Below, in pieces: positions 9,958 through 21,018 of a stretch of 24,129 nt of DNA (positions within the stretch are counted from its first letter, which is position 1; the number at the start of each line of letters is the position of its first letter). The notes beneath the pieces are model-generated. The model had not been told where the DNA came from, made no database searches, and worked only from the letters and a program-made list of their open reading frames with translations. Source of the stretch: Rhizophagus sp. LPA8_4_AMF (lineage: Eukaryota > Glomeromycota > Glomeromycetes > Glomerales > Glomeraceae). Both the position numbers and the translations under genes were made by a program. Location: the NCBI GenBank assembly GCA_021464525.1, contig JADRCO010000961.1, positions 1-24,129 of the forward strand. The letters run 5' to 3'.

Positions 9958-11797
9958 CATACAATTATGCAAAGTAAAATTTTACGCCCAAGACTTCGAC
10001 AAATAGAAATTTTGTTTAAACAGCCATTAAGTGGTGTAACTAAACACGAAAAAAATCAATAAATATTAAAAGCGTACAACGATGAACTTTTAGCAGAAAG
10101 TGTTAAGCTTAAGATATCAAAGCAAATCAATATCTTTTTGAGTCTTCACTTTATTAAAAATTAATGAAGTATGATCGAATGAACAAATAAAAGATGAATC
10201 TAAAACTTAAAATTTCTTATCATAACCAATTTCAAGCTTTGAATATTATTTAAATATTTTTTAATAAAAGTTAATATTTGATATAACATCTGTTTTCATA
10301 ATTGTATCATATGTATTCTTTTAATTAAATGTATTTGGGATATCCGATATTTATCAATATGATAGTAGATGATTGATAACTTTTTTTTAAAAAAAAAAAT
10401 AATAATAGTGTGATCAGGCATAAAAATTACGCCGGTAAATTTGTTTACGTGAAATTTGAATTTTACGCAAAAATAAATAAATACCGTCCAAAGATCATGT
10501 AAACACATTTTCTCGTCTAAACAAATAACCTGAATGGTACACATACTTATTATTAAGAGATGTAGCGAATTAATTTTGACATTTGCACATGAATGAATAG
10601 AAAGGGCGTAAGTTCTATTTTCCCTTACTTATCCTTACATTAAAGCACGGAATATACTGTGTCTGTCTTACGTTCCTACAAAATCTAAAAAGATTCAGAA
10701 ACTATAGTTACGAATTTGGAACTTGTATTTTGCACTGGAGTTTTAATAATGATAAATGATTTTACAACTATATTGAGCCCTTTTCATTACGATTACAAGT
10801 GACAGATTTGAGGAACAATCCTTGAAATTAGATTAACACTTTGTATTTTTTACTTACCATTCATATACATATGAAGCTGTACGGTTTAAAATATGAAACA
10901 TATGAGCGAATTTCATACGTGTTAAATAAATATATTCTTCACAAAGAAGTCTTACGCAAATTTTTAAATTTAAAATAAAATTTTAACATATTTTTAGTAT
11001 ATTTTGAAGAAATTTTTTTTATAAGGAAATAATGTAGCGGTTAAATCTGAAGAGATTTTTAGTAATTTGAGTTCTGCAAATTATTTTAAAGTAGAGAAGT
11101 TATTTACAGTATTTATTCTAGCTGAAATGCAAAAAAGCATTTTGCTATTATTTAGACGATTAGGAATATGCGGATTTAATGATCGATCTTTCTACGAGAC
11201 ATCCCAATATTGAAATACCGAACTATAATTTAATAAATTTTTATTTAAGAAAAAATTTACTATTTATTAAACCTTTATTAAACATATATATGAACATTAT
11301 GAATGAAAAAAAAGATTGTATTTATCGTATCAAAGATACGGCCACAACATTTGAAAATTAAATTGAATCAACAAGCTCTTAAAATATCATTAATATATAA
11401 TCTTCCTAGTAACTTATTAACTAAATATATTGAAGTATTGTCGACATATATATATTAACTCAAGTCCCATTCCTGCTTTCATCCACTGAACTAACGATTA
11501 TCATCGAAAATTTTGGATATTCTGAGCAAAATATAAAATTATTTAAATATTAATTTTTTATTTTTACTATTATTTAGATTAATACATTATAAATCATGTT
11601 TCAACAACTTAATATATTGTTCACAATAAAGAATTTATGAAATATTCTATCACGATATATTCCTTTTCTATGCTTTCTTTTAATTTAAATTAAAGATACG
11701 CCATGAAAAAAAGTTTGAATAAACAATAAACATTAACAGATGGATTGAATATATAAAAAATCAATATGTACCGAATTACAAAAAGTCCACCTCATTT

Positions 11798-11982
11798 GGG
11801 GAGTGAGGGAAGTAAGTGAGAAATGGAGAGAGGAAAAGAAAGTGATAGAGAAGGAAATGGCGAGAGATGGCAAGAATGGTGAGAAATGACAGAAGTGGAA
11901 AATCGAGAAAAAACCGAGGAAAAAAGGAAGAGCAAGAGATGACAGGAGTGGAAAAGTAGGAAAATAATAGAGAGAATGGTGA
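11798..11982. repeat. 185-bp polypurine low-complexity block
   Basis: The plus strand is almost all A and G with occasional single T or C, built from degenerate words such as GAGAAATG, GACAGAAGTGGAAAA and GACAGGAGTGGAAAA. The last two recur about 60 bp apart and suggest an eroded tandem repeat. The minus-strand frame across it (Ser/Leu/Phe/His-rich) is a by-product. Long purine-pyrimidine asymmetry favours triplex DNA; any role is unknown. Confidence 0.7.
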
Positions 11983-12639
11983 TACGCCTTTTATGGTTAA
12001 TATTGCAGATTATTAATTGTAATTGGAGATGATATGTAATTATGTTATTGATGTCATTTGTCATTTGTTCTGATGCTGATTTGAAATGTTGGTAATTTTT
12101 ATTATAAGTGATAGTTTTCAATTTAAATTATTCAACCATTTGTTACTTTACAGAAATATATCATTGTCAAAACCCTGTGACTATATCGTGGCTAAGTAGT
12201 GTACTTAATTAGTAATAGCTTCGTGCCAAGTTAGTAAAGCATTAGCCCATATACAGCTTACACGCAGTTACTGCGCATTAAGGTGATCGATGACGACTAA
12301 AAAAAAAATATAATATATTAAATTCGTAAATATTTAGTAAATGTATTGTAAATGTATCGTAAATATATAGAAAATGTATTTGTAAATGCATAGAAAAGAA
12401 TAAATAAAGATCTTTATTAAAATTAGTAGATGTATTGATTATTATTTTCTAATGCTTTGATGCCAATAAGTACAATATGCATAAACTTTGCAGTGAAATA
12501 TTAACTAATATTAAACAGCTTTGAAGAAATACATATTTCTCATATAACTACTATTCATTATCATTACAACAACAATGAATAAAATGTACAGTTCAATCAC
12601 ACTCATAGAACATTTCTGTCATGTATCTTGAAGCCTATA

Positions 12640-12908
12640 CTCCAGACATCCTAATTTGGTTAAATTAGTAATTTCAAATCTATTAATAGCAATAAAAGTG
12701 CGACAGAATCACCAACATGTAGATGATATTGCATGTTGATACCATTATCGTCCACTGAACAAGCAAGCTCATAATGTTAACACAGACTTTCAAGCAATGT
12801 CGTTTCATAGCCCATTTCTTGATATGCTAATACCAGTTCTCTACGAAAAGCAAGATCGTTGGGCATATTTTCTTCAGCCTTTCTCCTTGGTATACTCTTC
12901 TTTAGGTA
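12640..12908 (-). pseudogene. Fragment of an unrecognised, possibly TPR-like coding sequence
   Basis: Reading leftwards, a frame of normal codon composition runs ...RRKAEENMPNDLAFRR-ELVLAYQEMGYE... to a TAA at 12777-12779. The same frame then continues beyond the stop as HYELACSVDDNGINMQYHLH to about 12660. The ELVLAYQEMG stretch resembles one helix of a tetratricopeptide repeat, but one unit is too little to assign. GC content and codon use differ from the AT-rich surroundings, suggesting a broken exon. Its upstream side ends abruptly at the terminus-like sequence at 12909, as if disrupted by insertion. Confidence that it was once coding is moderate; identity is unknown. Confidence 0.4.
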
Positions 12909-12946
12909 TACAGTGGGTTGCCAAAAGTGACCGACCGCATATAAAT
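12909..12946 (+). mobile_element. Possible Tc1/mariner-type element terminus
   Basis: The sequence TA-CAGTGGGTTGCCAAAAGTGACC, then GACCGCA, resembles Tc1/mariner ends, which typically begin CAGTG after a TA target and carry an internal CAAAAGT-like word. It abuts the truncated coding fragment on its left. I could not find a matching inverted copy to the right up to about 13450, so the element, if real, has lost its other end. No transposase frame is visible. Confidence 0.35.
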
Positions 12947-13489
12947 TAATAAAATCAGTTATTTTCATTAACAATTTTATACTTATTTTAAAAATTAGAG
13001 ATATAAAAACCTATTTTGAAGTATTTTTTTACTTAATTAATAATAAAATTGTGCATAAATATTTAATTTTAATGAGAAAAAAAAAATTGACTTTTTAACC
13101 AGAGCTGCCAAATATAAGAAAAAGTGGTATGAATTTGTGACCAAAGAAAGTTGAAATTTCTATTTATCAATTATTTTACTATTTTTTCAAACTTTGTCGG
13201 TGAAGCGTAATCACCATTTATTTTTGGACTTAATTTTTTTACACATAGCGTGACCTATTTGTCATCAAAATTATTTATCCACAAAATTATATGGTTGATA
13301 TCTGGACATCTAATATGGAACGTACCAAATTTTATATTAACAAGAGACGGTGTTAAATCTTGGATCGGAAAATGATTAAAAGTTATTCATCTAGATATTT
13401 TATCACACATTATTATTATGAGGAAATGCAGGTTTTGTAATATATTATAATAGACGAAGAAAAACGCTTGTCAAATTAAAATTTATTCA

Positions 13490-15592
13490 AATAATATTTG
13501 GTGGTAATAATATAAGCAACTCTTAATTTAACTGTTAATTATAAATTGATTTAATTAATGAAATATTAAACTTTGCATTTTTTATTTAAAAAAAAAAATA
13601 TATAAAAATCTTAAGCACGTCAAGACAACTTACGATATCATAATTTATAATGATAAAATAAAATTAATTGAGTTGATAATCTCCAAAGTTATACTGAAAA
13701 TATTATATTACACATAATATATTCTATTATAAAAATAATAATAAAGAATATATTTAATATATATTTATTAAAATGTAAAAATGATGAATAAAACAGACGA
13801 TATATATATACATACGTAATATATTTTGATATTCGTATCAATAACGATTTTTTTTTTTTTTTTTAGAAAATTAAAAAATCACATAAAATACAGTATATAA
13901 AAAATAAGAAAATGTTCATAAAAGGGAATCTATCAATAAATCTTAACGAAAAGCCCAAACACGACTCATGTTTTGCATGTTCATTATATAAACTTTCTTT
14001 CGCCTAAACAAGTTAATTTGATAGACTGTTCAGCGTAAAAAGTAATATTAAATGTACAATTTGAAACTTACCACTGATGCGCTAATTATAATGGATCAAC
14101 AATCACGAAAGAAAACTTTTTAAAAGGACGTGTTAATTTTCACCAAATGATTAATTGAGCGTACATGCATTTGATCTCCAACCATATGATCAACATCGAC
14201 ATCTGTCATTACTTGGGTAACCTTTGTCTCTGAGTTTGATGATAATAAGCTCTCACTATTACAATTGAGAGTTGATGGCTATGCTAATAATTTGATTGAG
14301 TTAAAAGATAATTATTAGATTCACAATGATCGATTTCCATCACGCACAAATAATTACTTAATTGTTTAATTTAACACTCACTTCATAATCAGATCGCACA
14401 CACAACTGGATATACATCGATGTTATACATTTGGAGCCTATTAAATAGATCAAAAGGAAGAAAGTAGAACATTAGCCAGAATAATAAAATTGTATGAATA
14501 ATATTGACCATTGTTGAGAGAGTATAATGGTATTCATTACGAGTTACCTCATATTAAAAATATTATAACTGTAAAGACCTTTAAGTGACTTAAAACAGAA
14601 TTTAATACGTGAAAAGCTTATCTATTCCAATTCTAAATTTTCAGGTATTAATAATTATATTAATAATAATATGATACCATATTCCATAAGTTATACGATA
14701 GCATTTATATCTTAGGTGTTGCTTCTACCGCAAATATAGAGCATATAATGTCCATTTCAGTTGAAACTTACGCTTCTCCGCGTGGGAAAGTAAGTTAAAC
14801 TCGGTATACATACATATTATTATATTCTTATTGCGCAATTTCGTGATGAACTAAATAAATATGCAATAAATTTAGATATTCAAGTTGAACACTGTAAATT
14901 TTAAAATAAAATCTTACAGCCACATTTTTTGAAGTAATTTTTAGCAGATAATACAGTTGCACCCGGCAATATGAGCTTACTTTTGAAATGGTAAATATAT
15001 AACATCTGAGTGAAAATGTTCAAGATGGTGATAATATTTTCACCAATTATTAATAAATTCCATTGATTTTACATTAATAATAAATAATTATTAATTGGAG
15101 AATTGTTAATTTACCAAAAAGTTATTTCAAAACGGGAACATACCTGGTAAATGACGTTTATCAACTAATGAAACTACATATGATCGAAGAAACGAAGCAT
15201 TTAACGAAAGAATGCTAGAAAGAATATTAGATTCCAGTAACTGCTCATAATAATAAAAATCTCAAACCAAAGTGGGTTATATAAAAATTGTATGATGGAT
15301 TATAATAAATTTGTGTCGAAATCCACACACGTTTTGTACGTAAAAAATGAGTTTTTTTTCTTCAGATTTATGATCCAACAAATCGAATTTTCGATTATGC
15401 ATTTGGATTGGTTATTAACACGTGATTATAATCGATCAATTCTGAAAACGGCAATAACCTTGTTTTTACCTTAACTATCGGTGTGGCTTAGAAATTTTAT
15501 AAACGACCATGAAAATACAAAAATGTATTCAAAAAAAAGTTCTTAATATTCTCGTATGCCAAAATTTTTAAATATTATTTTTAAACGTTTTT
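13490..15592. repeat. Tandem duplication, upstream copy A (conserved half)
   Basis: This block aligns base by base in the same orientation with 16545-18509. Anchors include TTAAGCACGTCAAGACAACTTA (13611 and 16661), the GCGTACATGCATTTGATC segment (14159 and 17102), GCGCAATTTCGTGATGAACT (about 14834 and 17797) and GTGTGGCTTAGAAATTTTAT (15481 and 18392). The offset drifts from 3050 to 2911 bp, so many small indels have accumulated and the duplication is old. A 60-codon frame at 15292-15474 (+) is not conserved in copy B and is not treated as a gene. Confidence 0.9.
14120..14340 (-). pseudogene. Decayed minus-strand coding-like segment in copy A
   Basis: Reading leftwards, ATG at 14340 opens MEIDHCES..., and after a frame change an open stretch of 52 codons (14278-14123) reads ...SETKVTQVMTDVDVDHMV..., ending at TAA (14120-14122). 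Base composition is more balanced than the surroundings and this part is among the best conserved between the two duplicate copies. I recognise no family. In copy B (17305 leftwards to about 17095) the same start and the VTQV-TDV and HM-GDQMHVRSI words recur but with a shifted frame, so at least one copy is dead. It may be a remnant of a gene carried by the duplicated unit. Confidence 0.35.
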
Positions 15593-16039
15593 TTCGATAG
15601 GCTTTACTAAATATTAATTACAAATAATGTTATGCCAAAGAATCCATCTTTAGAAAAAAGAGATCGGCAAAAATAATCACAAAAATGTCATGGTTTATTT
15701 TCTTTCATATGATTGTTTTTTTAGTCCATGCATTATTAGGATTTTTTATGCACGCAACATTTCTATATTAATTAATATATAAATCTGCGCCAAAATTGCT
15801 AAAAATCAACCCATTTCCAGTGATCCCACTTTTGATCTGTTTTTTAATTTTTTTTTTTTAAAAAAAAGTATGTGTAATAGACACATCTATTATGATTTAA
15901 AATAGTTTTTTTTATAATCACAATATGGCACTAAAATCGTTCAAACTGAATAGAATTAATCACCACTAACATCTAATAACCCATTTTATGTACTACATCG
16001 TCTCGTGTTCATGCTAGCTTTGTTCGTTACGTAAACAAT

Positions 16040-16598
16040 CAAAATAAAATATGGTAAGTTTTTTACTTTTTACAGTGTTTTCTTTTTAGGAAAATTTTTC
16101 TATTTTCAACTTAAACGAAGCGAGTAAATTTTCACAAAGGAAATTCATATTGATAAATTTTTCTAATCGTCATTTATATTTATTTAAAATTAGTTTTGAC
16201 CGCGACCAATTAATCCAATAGAAAGTATGTGGGTTTGCTATTTAAATAATCATATTTGGTAGTAAAATCAAGTTTATTCTTATTTTGAATGACTCCAGTT
16301 AATTATTTATGATGGTAAATTATTTTTACATTTGAAGAATCATTCAAATTTTAAGATCAAGTGTTTTCATATACAATCAAGGTATTCTCCTTCAAAATTT
16401 TATTAGCTTAACATTCCTGGGCGAGATCTAAAAATTTTAGGTGATTATTATTTTTGATTCTTTAATAAGTCTTGCCGAACAGCTCGCGTTAACCTCCGTG
16501 AATACTTTTTCCATAGGTTTCCGAAGAAAATAAATCTAATACCACCTGAAGAATATATTTTGTGGCAATATGAGCAACATTTAATCAAATCGATTTAG
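16040..16598 (+). pseudogene. Duplicated gene-like segment C1 (degenerate copy)
   Basis: Aligns with 19615-20130. It begins ATG directly followed by a perfect GTAAGT donor (16051-16059), the ATG-only first-exon layout seen in some fungal genes. A later acceptor-like AG (about 16219) and donor (about 16315) match those of the second copy, but the exon between has in-frame stops. Downstream a 27-codon frame (16518-16598) behind a TTTCCATAG acceptor reads KKINLIPPEEYILWQYEQ and ends in TAG; it could be the last exon. No family recognised; C1 looks dead. Confidence 0.4.
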
Positions 16599-18509
16599 TT
16601 TAATGAAATATTAAATTTTCCATCTTTTATTTAAACAAAAAAAAAAAATATGTAAAAACCTTAAGCACGTCAAGACAACTTACAATATCATAATTTATAA
16701 TGATAAAATAAAATTAATTGAGTTGATAATCTCCAAAGTCATACTTGATAATATTATATTACATATAATCTATATTCTATAATCAAAACAATCAGAAAGA
16801 ACATATTTAATACTTACCAAAATGTAAAAAATGGGGAATAAACCAGTATATATCGACATATATACATACGTAATATATTATTGATATTCCTATCAATTAC
16901 GATTTTTTTTTTATAAATTTACATAAATACAGTATATAAAAATAAGAAGATAAATATGAACTTTCTTTCGTCTAGACAAATTAATTTGATAAACTAATTA
17001 ATAAAAAGTAATATTTAAATTCACAATTTTGAAACTTACTACTAAACTTACGTGCTAATTATAATAGATTAACAATAAAAAGTTGTGTTAATGTTTAATT
17101 GAGCGTACATGCATTTGATCCCCAATCATATGACCATCACCGACATCTGTTATTACTTGGGTAACCTTTGCCCCTGTGTCTCTGATGATAATAAGTCCTC
17201 ACTATCACAATTGAGAGTAGATGGCTATGCTTAACTGATAATTTAATTAATATCATGTTGAAGTTAAAAGATAATTAATTTAGATTCATAATGATCGATT
17301 TCCATCACGCACAAATACTTAATTGTTTAATCTAACACTCACTTCATATTCAGATTGCACACAAAACTATATATATAAAACATTTGAGTACATCGATGTT
17401 ATACATTTGGAGCCTATTAAATAGATAGAAGAAAGTAGAACATTAGCCGATATAGTAAAATTGTATGAATAGTATTGGCCATTGTTGAGAGAGTATAATG
17501 ACATTCATTACGAGTTACCTCGTATTAAAAATATTGTGGCTGTAAAGAGCATCAAATAAGTCTTACAATCTCTAAGTGACTTAAAAACAGAATTTGATAC
17601 GCTAAAAGCTCGTCTATACTAATTCTAAATTTTCAAGTATTATTAATATTGTTACCAATCAATAATATAACATACCATCGGTTATTACGTTAACAACTAA
17701 TATCTTAGGTGTTGCCTCTACCGTAAATATAGAGAGCTTACGTCTCCTCTGCGTGGGAAAAAACTCGGTATACATGCATATTATTATATTTTATTGCGCA
17801 ATTTCGTGATGAACTAAATAAATATGCAATGAATTTTAATCTTTAAATATTCAAGTTGAACATCGTAAATTTTAAAATAAAATCTTATATACCATTTTTT
17901 TTTGAAGTAATTTTAGCAGATAATATAGTTGCTACCCGACAATATGAGCTTATTTTTGAAGTGGTAAATATATAACTTCTAAGTGAAAATGTTCGAGATG
18001 GTTAACCAATTATTAATAAATTTACATTAATAAATAAATAATTATTAATTGGAGAATTATTAGATTACCAAAAAATTATTTCATAACAGAAACATACCTG
18101 GCAACGACGTTTATCGGCTACTGAAATTACATATGATCGAAGAAACGAAGAATTAATGGCAAGGTAAAAAAAAACAATGCTAGAAAAAATATTAGATTTC
18201 AGTAACTGCTCATAAAAATAAAAATCTCAACCCAAAGTGGATTATATAGAAATTGTATGACGTTTTGTACGTAAAAATGGGTTAACAGTAAAAATATAAA
18301 TTTTTTTTTTCTTCAGATTTAAGGTTGATTATTAACACGTGATAATGATCGAAAACGGCACACCTTTGTTTTTGTCCTTAATTGATAATCGGTGTGGCTT
18401 AGAAATTTTATAAACGACCATGAAATATAAAAAAGGTATTTAAAGAAACAAAATTATTATATTTTCGTATGCCAAAATTTTTAAATATTATTTTTATACT
18501 TTTTATGTT
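16545..18509. repeat. Tandem duplication, downstream copy B
   Basis: Counterpart of 13490-15592, same orientation, about 140 bp shorter through deletions. One deletion removes roughly 34 bp corresponding to 15299-15332. A very similar piece (ATAATAAATTT, then TCGAAATCCACA) appears just past the end of copy B at 18513-18545, so part of the unit may have been rearranged after duplication. No intact gene in this copy. Confidence 0.9.
17095..17305 (-). pseudogene. Copy B counterpart of the decayed minus-strand segment
   Basis: Starts with ATG at 17305 (MEIDHYES) and keeps the AKVTQVITDV and HMIGDQMHVRSI words near 17102-17170. The frame breaks through indels around 17180-17280, and the joining sequence differs from copy A by a 2-nt net length change. 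Most differences from copy A alter the encoded residue, which argues against purifying selection. Confidence 0.35.
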
Positions 18510-18557
18510 CGAATATAATAAATTTACGTCGAAATCCACATGTTTGTACATAACGAT

Positions 18558-18600
18558 AAAAAAAAAAAAAAAAAAAAAAAATTAAGTCCAAAAACTGATG

Positions 18601-18635
<35 letters not shown>
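18558..18635. repeat. Two long poly(A) runs separated by 24 bp
   Basis: Runs of about 24 A (18558-18581) and 30 A (18606-18635) flank a 24-bp spacer. They lie just past the end of duplicate copy B and are absent from the corresponding place after copy A. They may be relic retroelement tails or replication-slippage expansions; their length in a real genome is likely polymorphic and error-prone in assembly. Confidence 0.6.
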
Positions 18636-18637
<2 letters not shown>

Positions 18638-18814
18638 AATATAAATCTGTTATTATTATGTGTGACAAACTATCTTAAAACGGAGCCTTGTTTTTATCAT
18701 TATTATATTTCAAAAAAAAACGTGCTTTTTTATTACGCCAATTACGCATTGTAAACTAAACCATATTTAGTACGATTTTCTTTTTTTCTTTTCCTTTAAA
18801 ATATTCAATTATAA

Positions 18815-18821
<7 letters not shown>

Positions 18822-18845
<24 letters not shown>

Positions 18846-19364
18846 GTTAGTAACTCGCATTTCTTTATTACCATAAAGTTATGTAGCGTAAACCATACAA
18901 AACAGAGCAACATCAGAAATACATAGTAATATAAAATATACACTATCTACTAACTCCCTATTCTGTTTAGGGATGTACTATGCAAGCATAGTACTAACAA
19001 AGAGCTAAATTACTACTATAACTAATGCTACTCTAAAACTAAACTAAAGTCTGCAACGTCATCTCATCCACGACCTACAAAAAAAAGGTTAAGGAAAAAG
19101 GAAATTCCTCCCGTAGCCCCGGAATCGTTCCAGATCTATGTCTGTTGTCAAGTACTAAGAAAAAATCCTCCCGACGAATCCAGAAATCCAAAAGCCAAAT
19201 CCCTCAAACACTTCTCAAATACCGGCCTACGAGTTGTTACACTGGAAAGGATCGCGGTTTCGATTCTCGTCAAAAAATCTAGTCTCCAAGTCTCTGGGTG
19301 AATATATGACAAGAGAATGACGTCAGACATTTGACCTATTCACTACGTGGCTTATTTTTTCTTG
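18822..19364 (-). mobile_element. Poly(A)-tailed retroinsertion (LINE 3' end, SINE or retrocopy), 543 bp
   Basis: On the minus strand a more GC-balanced sequence runs from 19364 to a 24-nt A tail (poly-T at 18822-18845 on the plus strand), with AATAAA about 20 bases before the tail: the hallmark of a reverse-transcribed polyadenylated RNA. The flanks share TAATTTAAAA at 18812-18821 and 19365-19374, a plausible target-site duplication, although AT-rich. The insertion is missing from the equivalent place in the upstream duplicate, so it came after the duplication. A 60-codon frame (19330-19148, MSDVILLSYIHPETWRLDFL...) ends about 300 bp before the tail; no reverse transcriptase motif is visible. 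A perfect 20-bp palindrome lies at 18975-18994. It may be a 5'-truncated LINE, a SINE or a processed pseudogene; the family is not recognised. Confidence 0.6.
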
Positions 19365-19614
19365 TAATTTAAAAAATGGTATATTTTTCTTTTGCTCTTT
19401 TATAATTATCAACATATCTTAAATTCGAATAGAATTAGCGCGTCTTTATTTTTTTTAAAAAAAAAAATTTTACAACAAATTTACAATAAAACTTATAATA
19501 ATAATAATTAAACAAGGTTGATTTTCATTTGATAAAAAATTTTTTGGTATTATTATATCTAAATAAATTATTTTATGTATGACCACTTATTTACTAGCTT
19601 TTCTCCACTACACA

Positions 19615-20547
19615 AAAATCGAGTATAGTTTAATGGTAAGTTCTTCCTTATTTGTATTGCACTTTTTTCTTTTTTTGGTACCATCTCTTATATCTTTAAT
19701 AATCCGGCGTGCTAGTCGAAGAATATTACTAATTTCCTAATTTTCTATTTGAATATGGGGATATGGATTTTGAAAATTTTTCATATTCAGCTTGAGCGAG
19801 CGAATTTGTGTAAAGGAAATTTATATTAAGTTTTTTCTACCCGTAAATTATATTTGGTGAAAATTGCTTTTGGCCGCAACTAATTAATGATCCGTTAAGA
19901 GTTTTTGGTAGAACACGTCCAGAGATTGTCAATGGTCGAATAGCTTTGGCGCAATTATTTATGAAGGTAAAATTTCTTTTAGCAAAATGACACATGATTA
20001 ATTTAATTATCCAAGTTGTTCGATTTTATGTTCGAATATTTTCAAGTCACTCGTTTTCAAAAAAACTACGTTATCTTAGGATCGAGATTTAAGAATTTTT
20101 AGAAGCATTATTTCGTTAAATCCTCTTTTTTTTTTATTTCTTTATATTGTCGATAAAATCTTGAATCATTTTTTATTTAGAATAGTAATTACCTACCTGA
20201 TTATTTACTCATTTAGAGAGACGTTTTATCTATTGAGAGAAAGATTTAACTCGCTCAAATAGAACATGATGAGAAAATGTGAAAATCATTATTGGGTAGC
20301 TAGATTATCTGTTTATCGATTAAAAAAATACCTTATCAAATAATTGTCTCAAAAAATTATCATATTTTCGAGTTAGATATGTAAAAGTTTTACTTTCACA
20401 ATAAATACAAGTGTTAACTTTTCTCTTTATTTTTATTTGATTCTTTTTAGAACAGTTTCAAGCGCTAATTTTGAAAATGATTGTATGACTTTCCGTTTCT
20501 TACCTCAGAGGGCTTCTTGTCATGGAAGTTTGGAGTTTGTAATAGCG
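19615..20547 (+). pseudogene. Duplicated gene-like segment C2 (better preserved copy)
   Basis: Aligns with C1 from the ATG-GTAAGT (19633) to about 20130. Between an acceptor-like TTAAG (19899) and a GTAAAA donor (19967) an open stretch of 22 codons (19901-19966) reads VFGRTRPEIVNGRIAL and on to FMK, where C1 has stops. The E-x-x-N-G-R-x-A pattern is the signature of light-harvesting-like (LHC, ELIP, HLIP) helices, but so short a match in a fungus may be chance. A second candidate exon at 20451-20547, bounded by TTTTTAG and GGTAATT, is open in one frame but its phase does not join the first cleanly. Probably a gene fragment; function unknown. Confidence 0.35.
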
Positions 20548-21018
20548 GTAATTTGAGTTTTTTTTATTTTAAATTAATTCATTTTATTCTAATCTTAAGA
20601 ATATTTCTGTCCTGACCGGTACCCACGAGCTTACCAAAAGCAAGCGCCTGCTCCAACCCACGCATAGAACTATACCGCCACCCTACACAACAACACGCAC
20701 TTCTTTACATTCGATTTCTTTAATTTTTTTCTTTATGACCATCAAGATGATGACAAATTTGGTTACTCTCTTGGAGGTCTTATAGTGATGGTGTTTATTT
20801 TTTAATTCGAAACTAGGGTGCTCGAATTGACTCTAACTCGAGAAATTTTTAACTCGAGAATCCCGTGATTAATAGGACTAATTCTGGCCAGCATTATGTT
20901 TCTTCTGGTCCAGGTCGCTTATATAAGTTAAGAATTTACTTTAAAAGAAATACTTAGTCAAGAACATGGATTTTATTTAGATCGTTAATCAACCAAAACT
21001 GGGATAATTGGTGACAAG
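20548..21018. other. Non-coding stretch with a GC-rich patch and a short repeat
   Basis: At 20610-20702 base composition jumps to roughly half G+C (ACCGGTACCCACGAGCTTACC and following), unlike everything near it, with no open frame I can support. At 20834-20860 the word TAACTCGAGAA is repeated directly with 5 bp between. Homology to the kinase family begins only at about 21019, so exon 1 of the following pseudogene is missing here. Confidence 0.4.

Larger units (their letters stand above)
9818..12639. other. Intergenic region with no supported gene
   Basis: Apart from the promoter-like repeats next to the kinase start and the polypurine block at 11798-11982, nothing gene-like is visible. Frames at 10296-10544 (-), 11179-11361 (+) and 11792-12121 (-) are AT-rich or low-complexity and match no domain I recognise. 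No tRNA-like or rRNA-like folding sequence was spotted. Confidence 0.5.

Noticed and set aside
11792-12121. 109-codon Ser/Leu/Phe-rich frame, membrane-like in appearance
   Set aside because: Its second half is the polypyrimidine complement of the low-complexity block, so the apparent hydrophobicity is compositional.
15292-15474. 60-codon frame in duplicate copy A
   Set aside because: Copy B lacks about 34 bp of it and has several indels; no conservation at protein level.
19250-19275. B-box-like word suggesting a Pol III-derived SINE or tRNA
   Set aside because: It lies on the strand opposite to the poly(A) tail and lacks a matching A box or cloverleaf.
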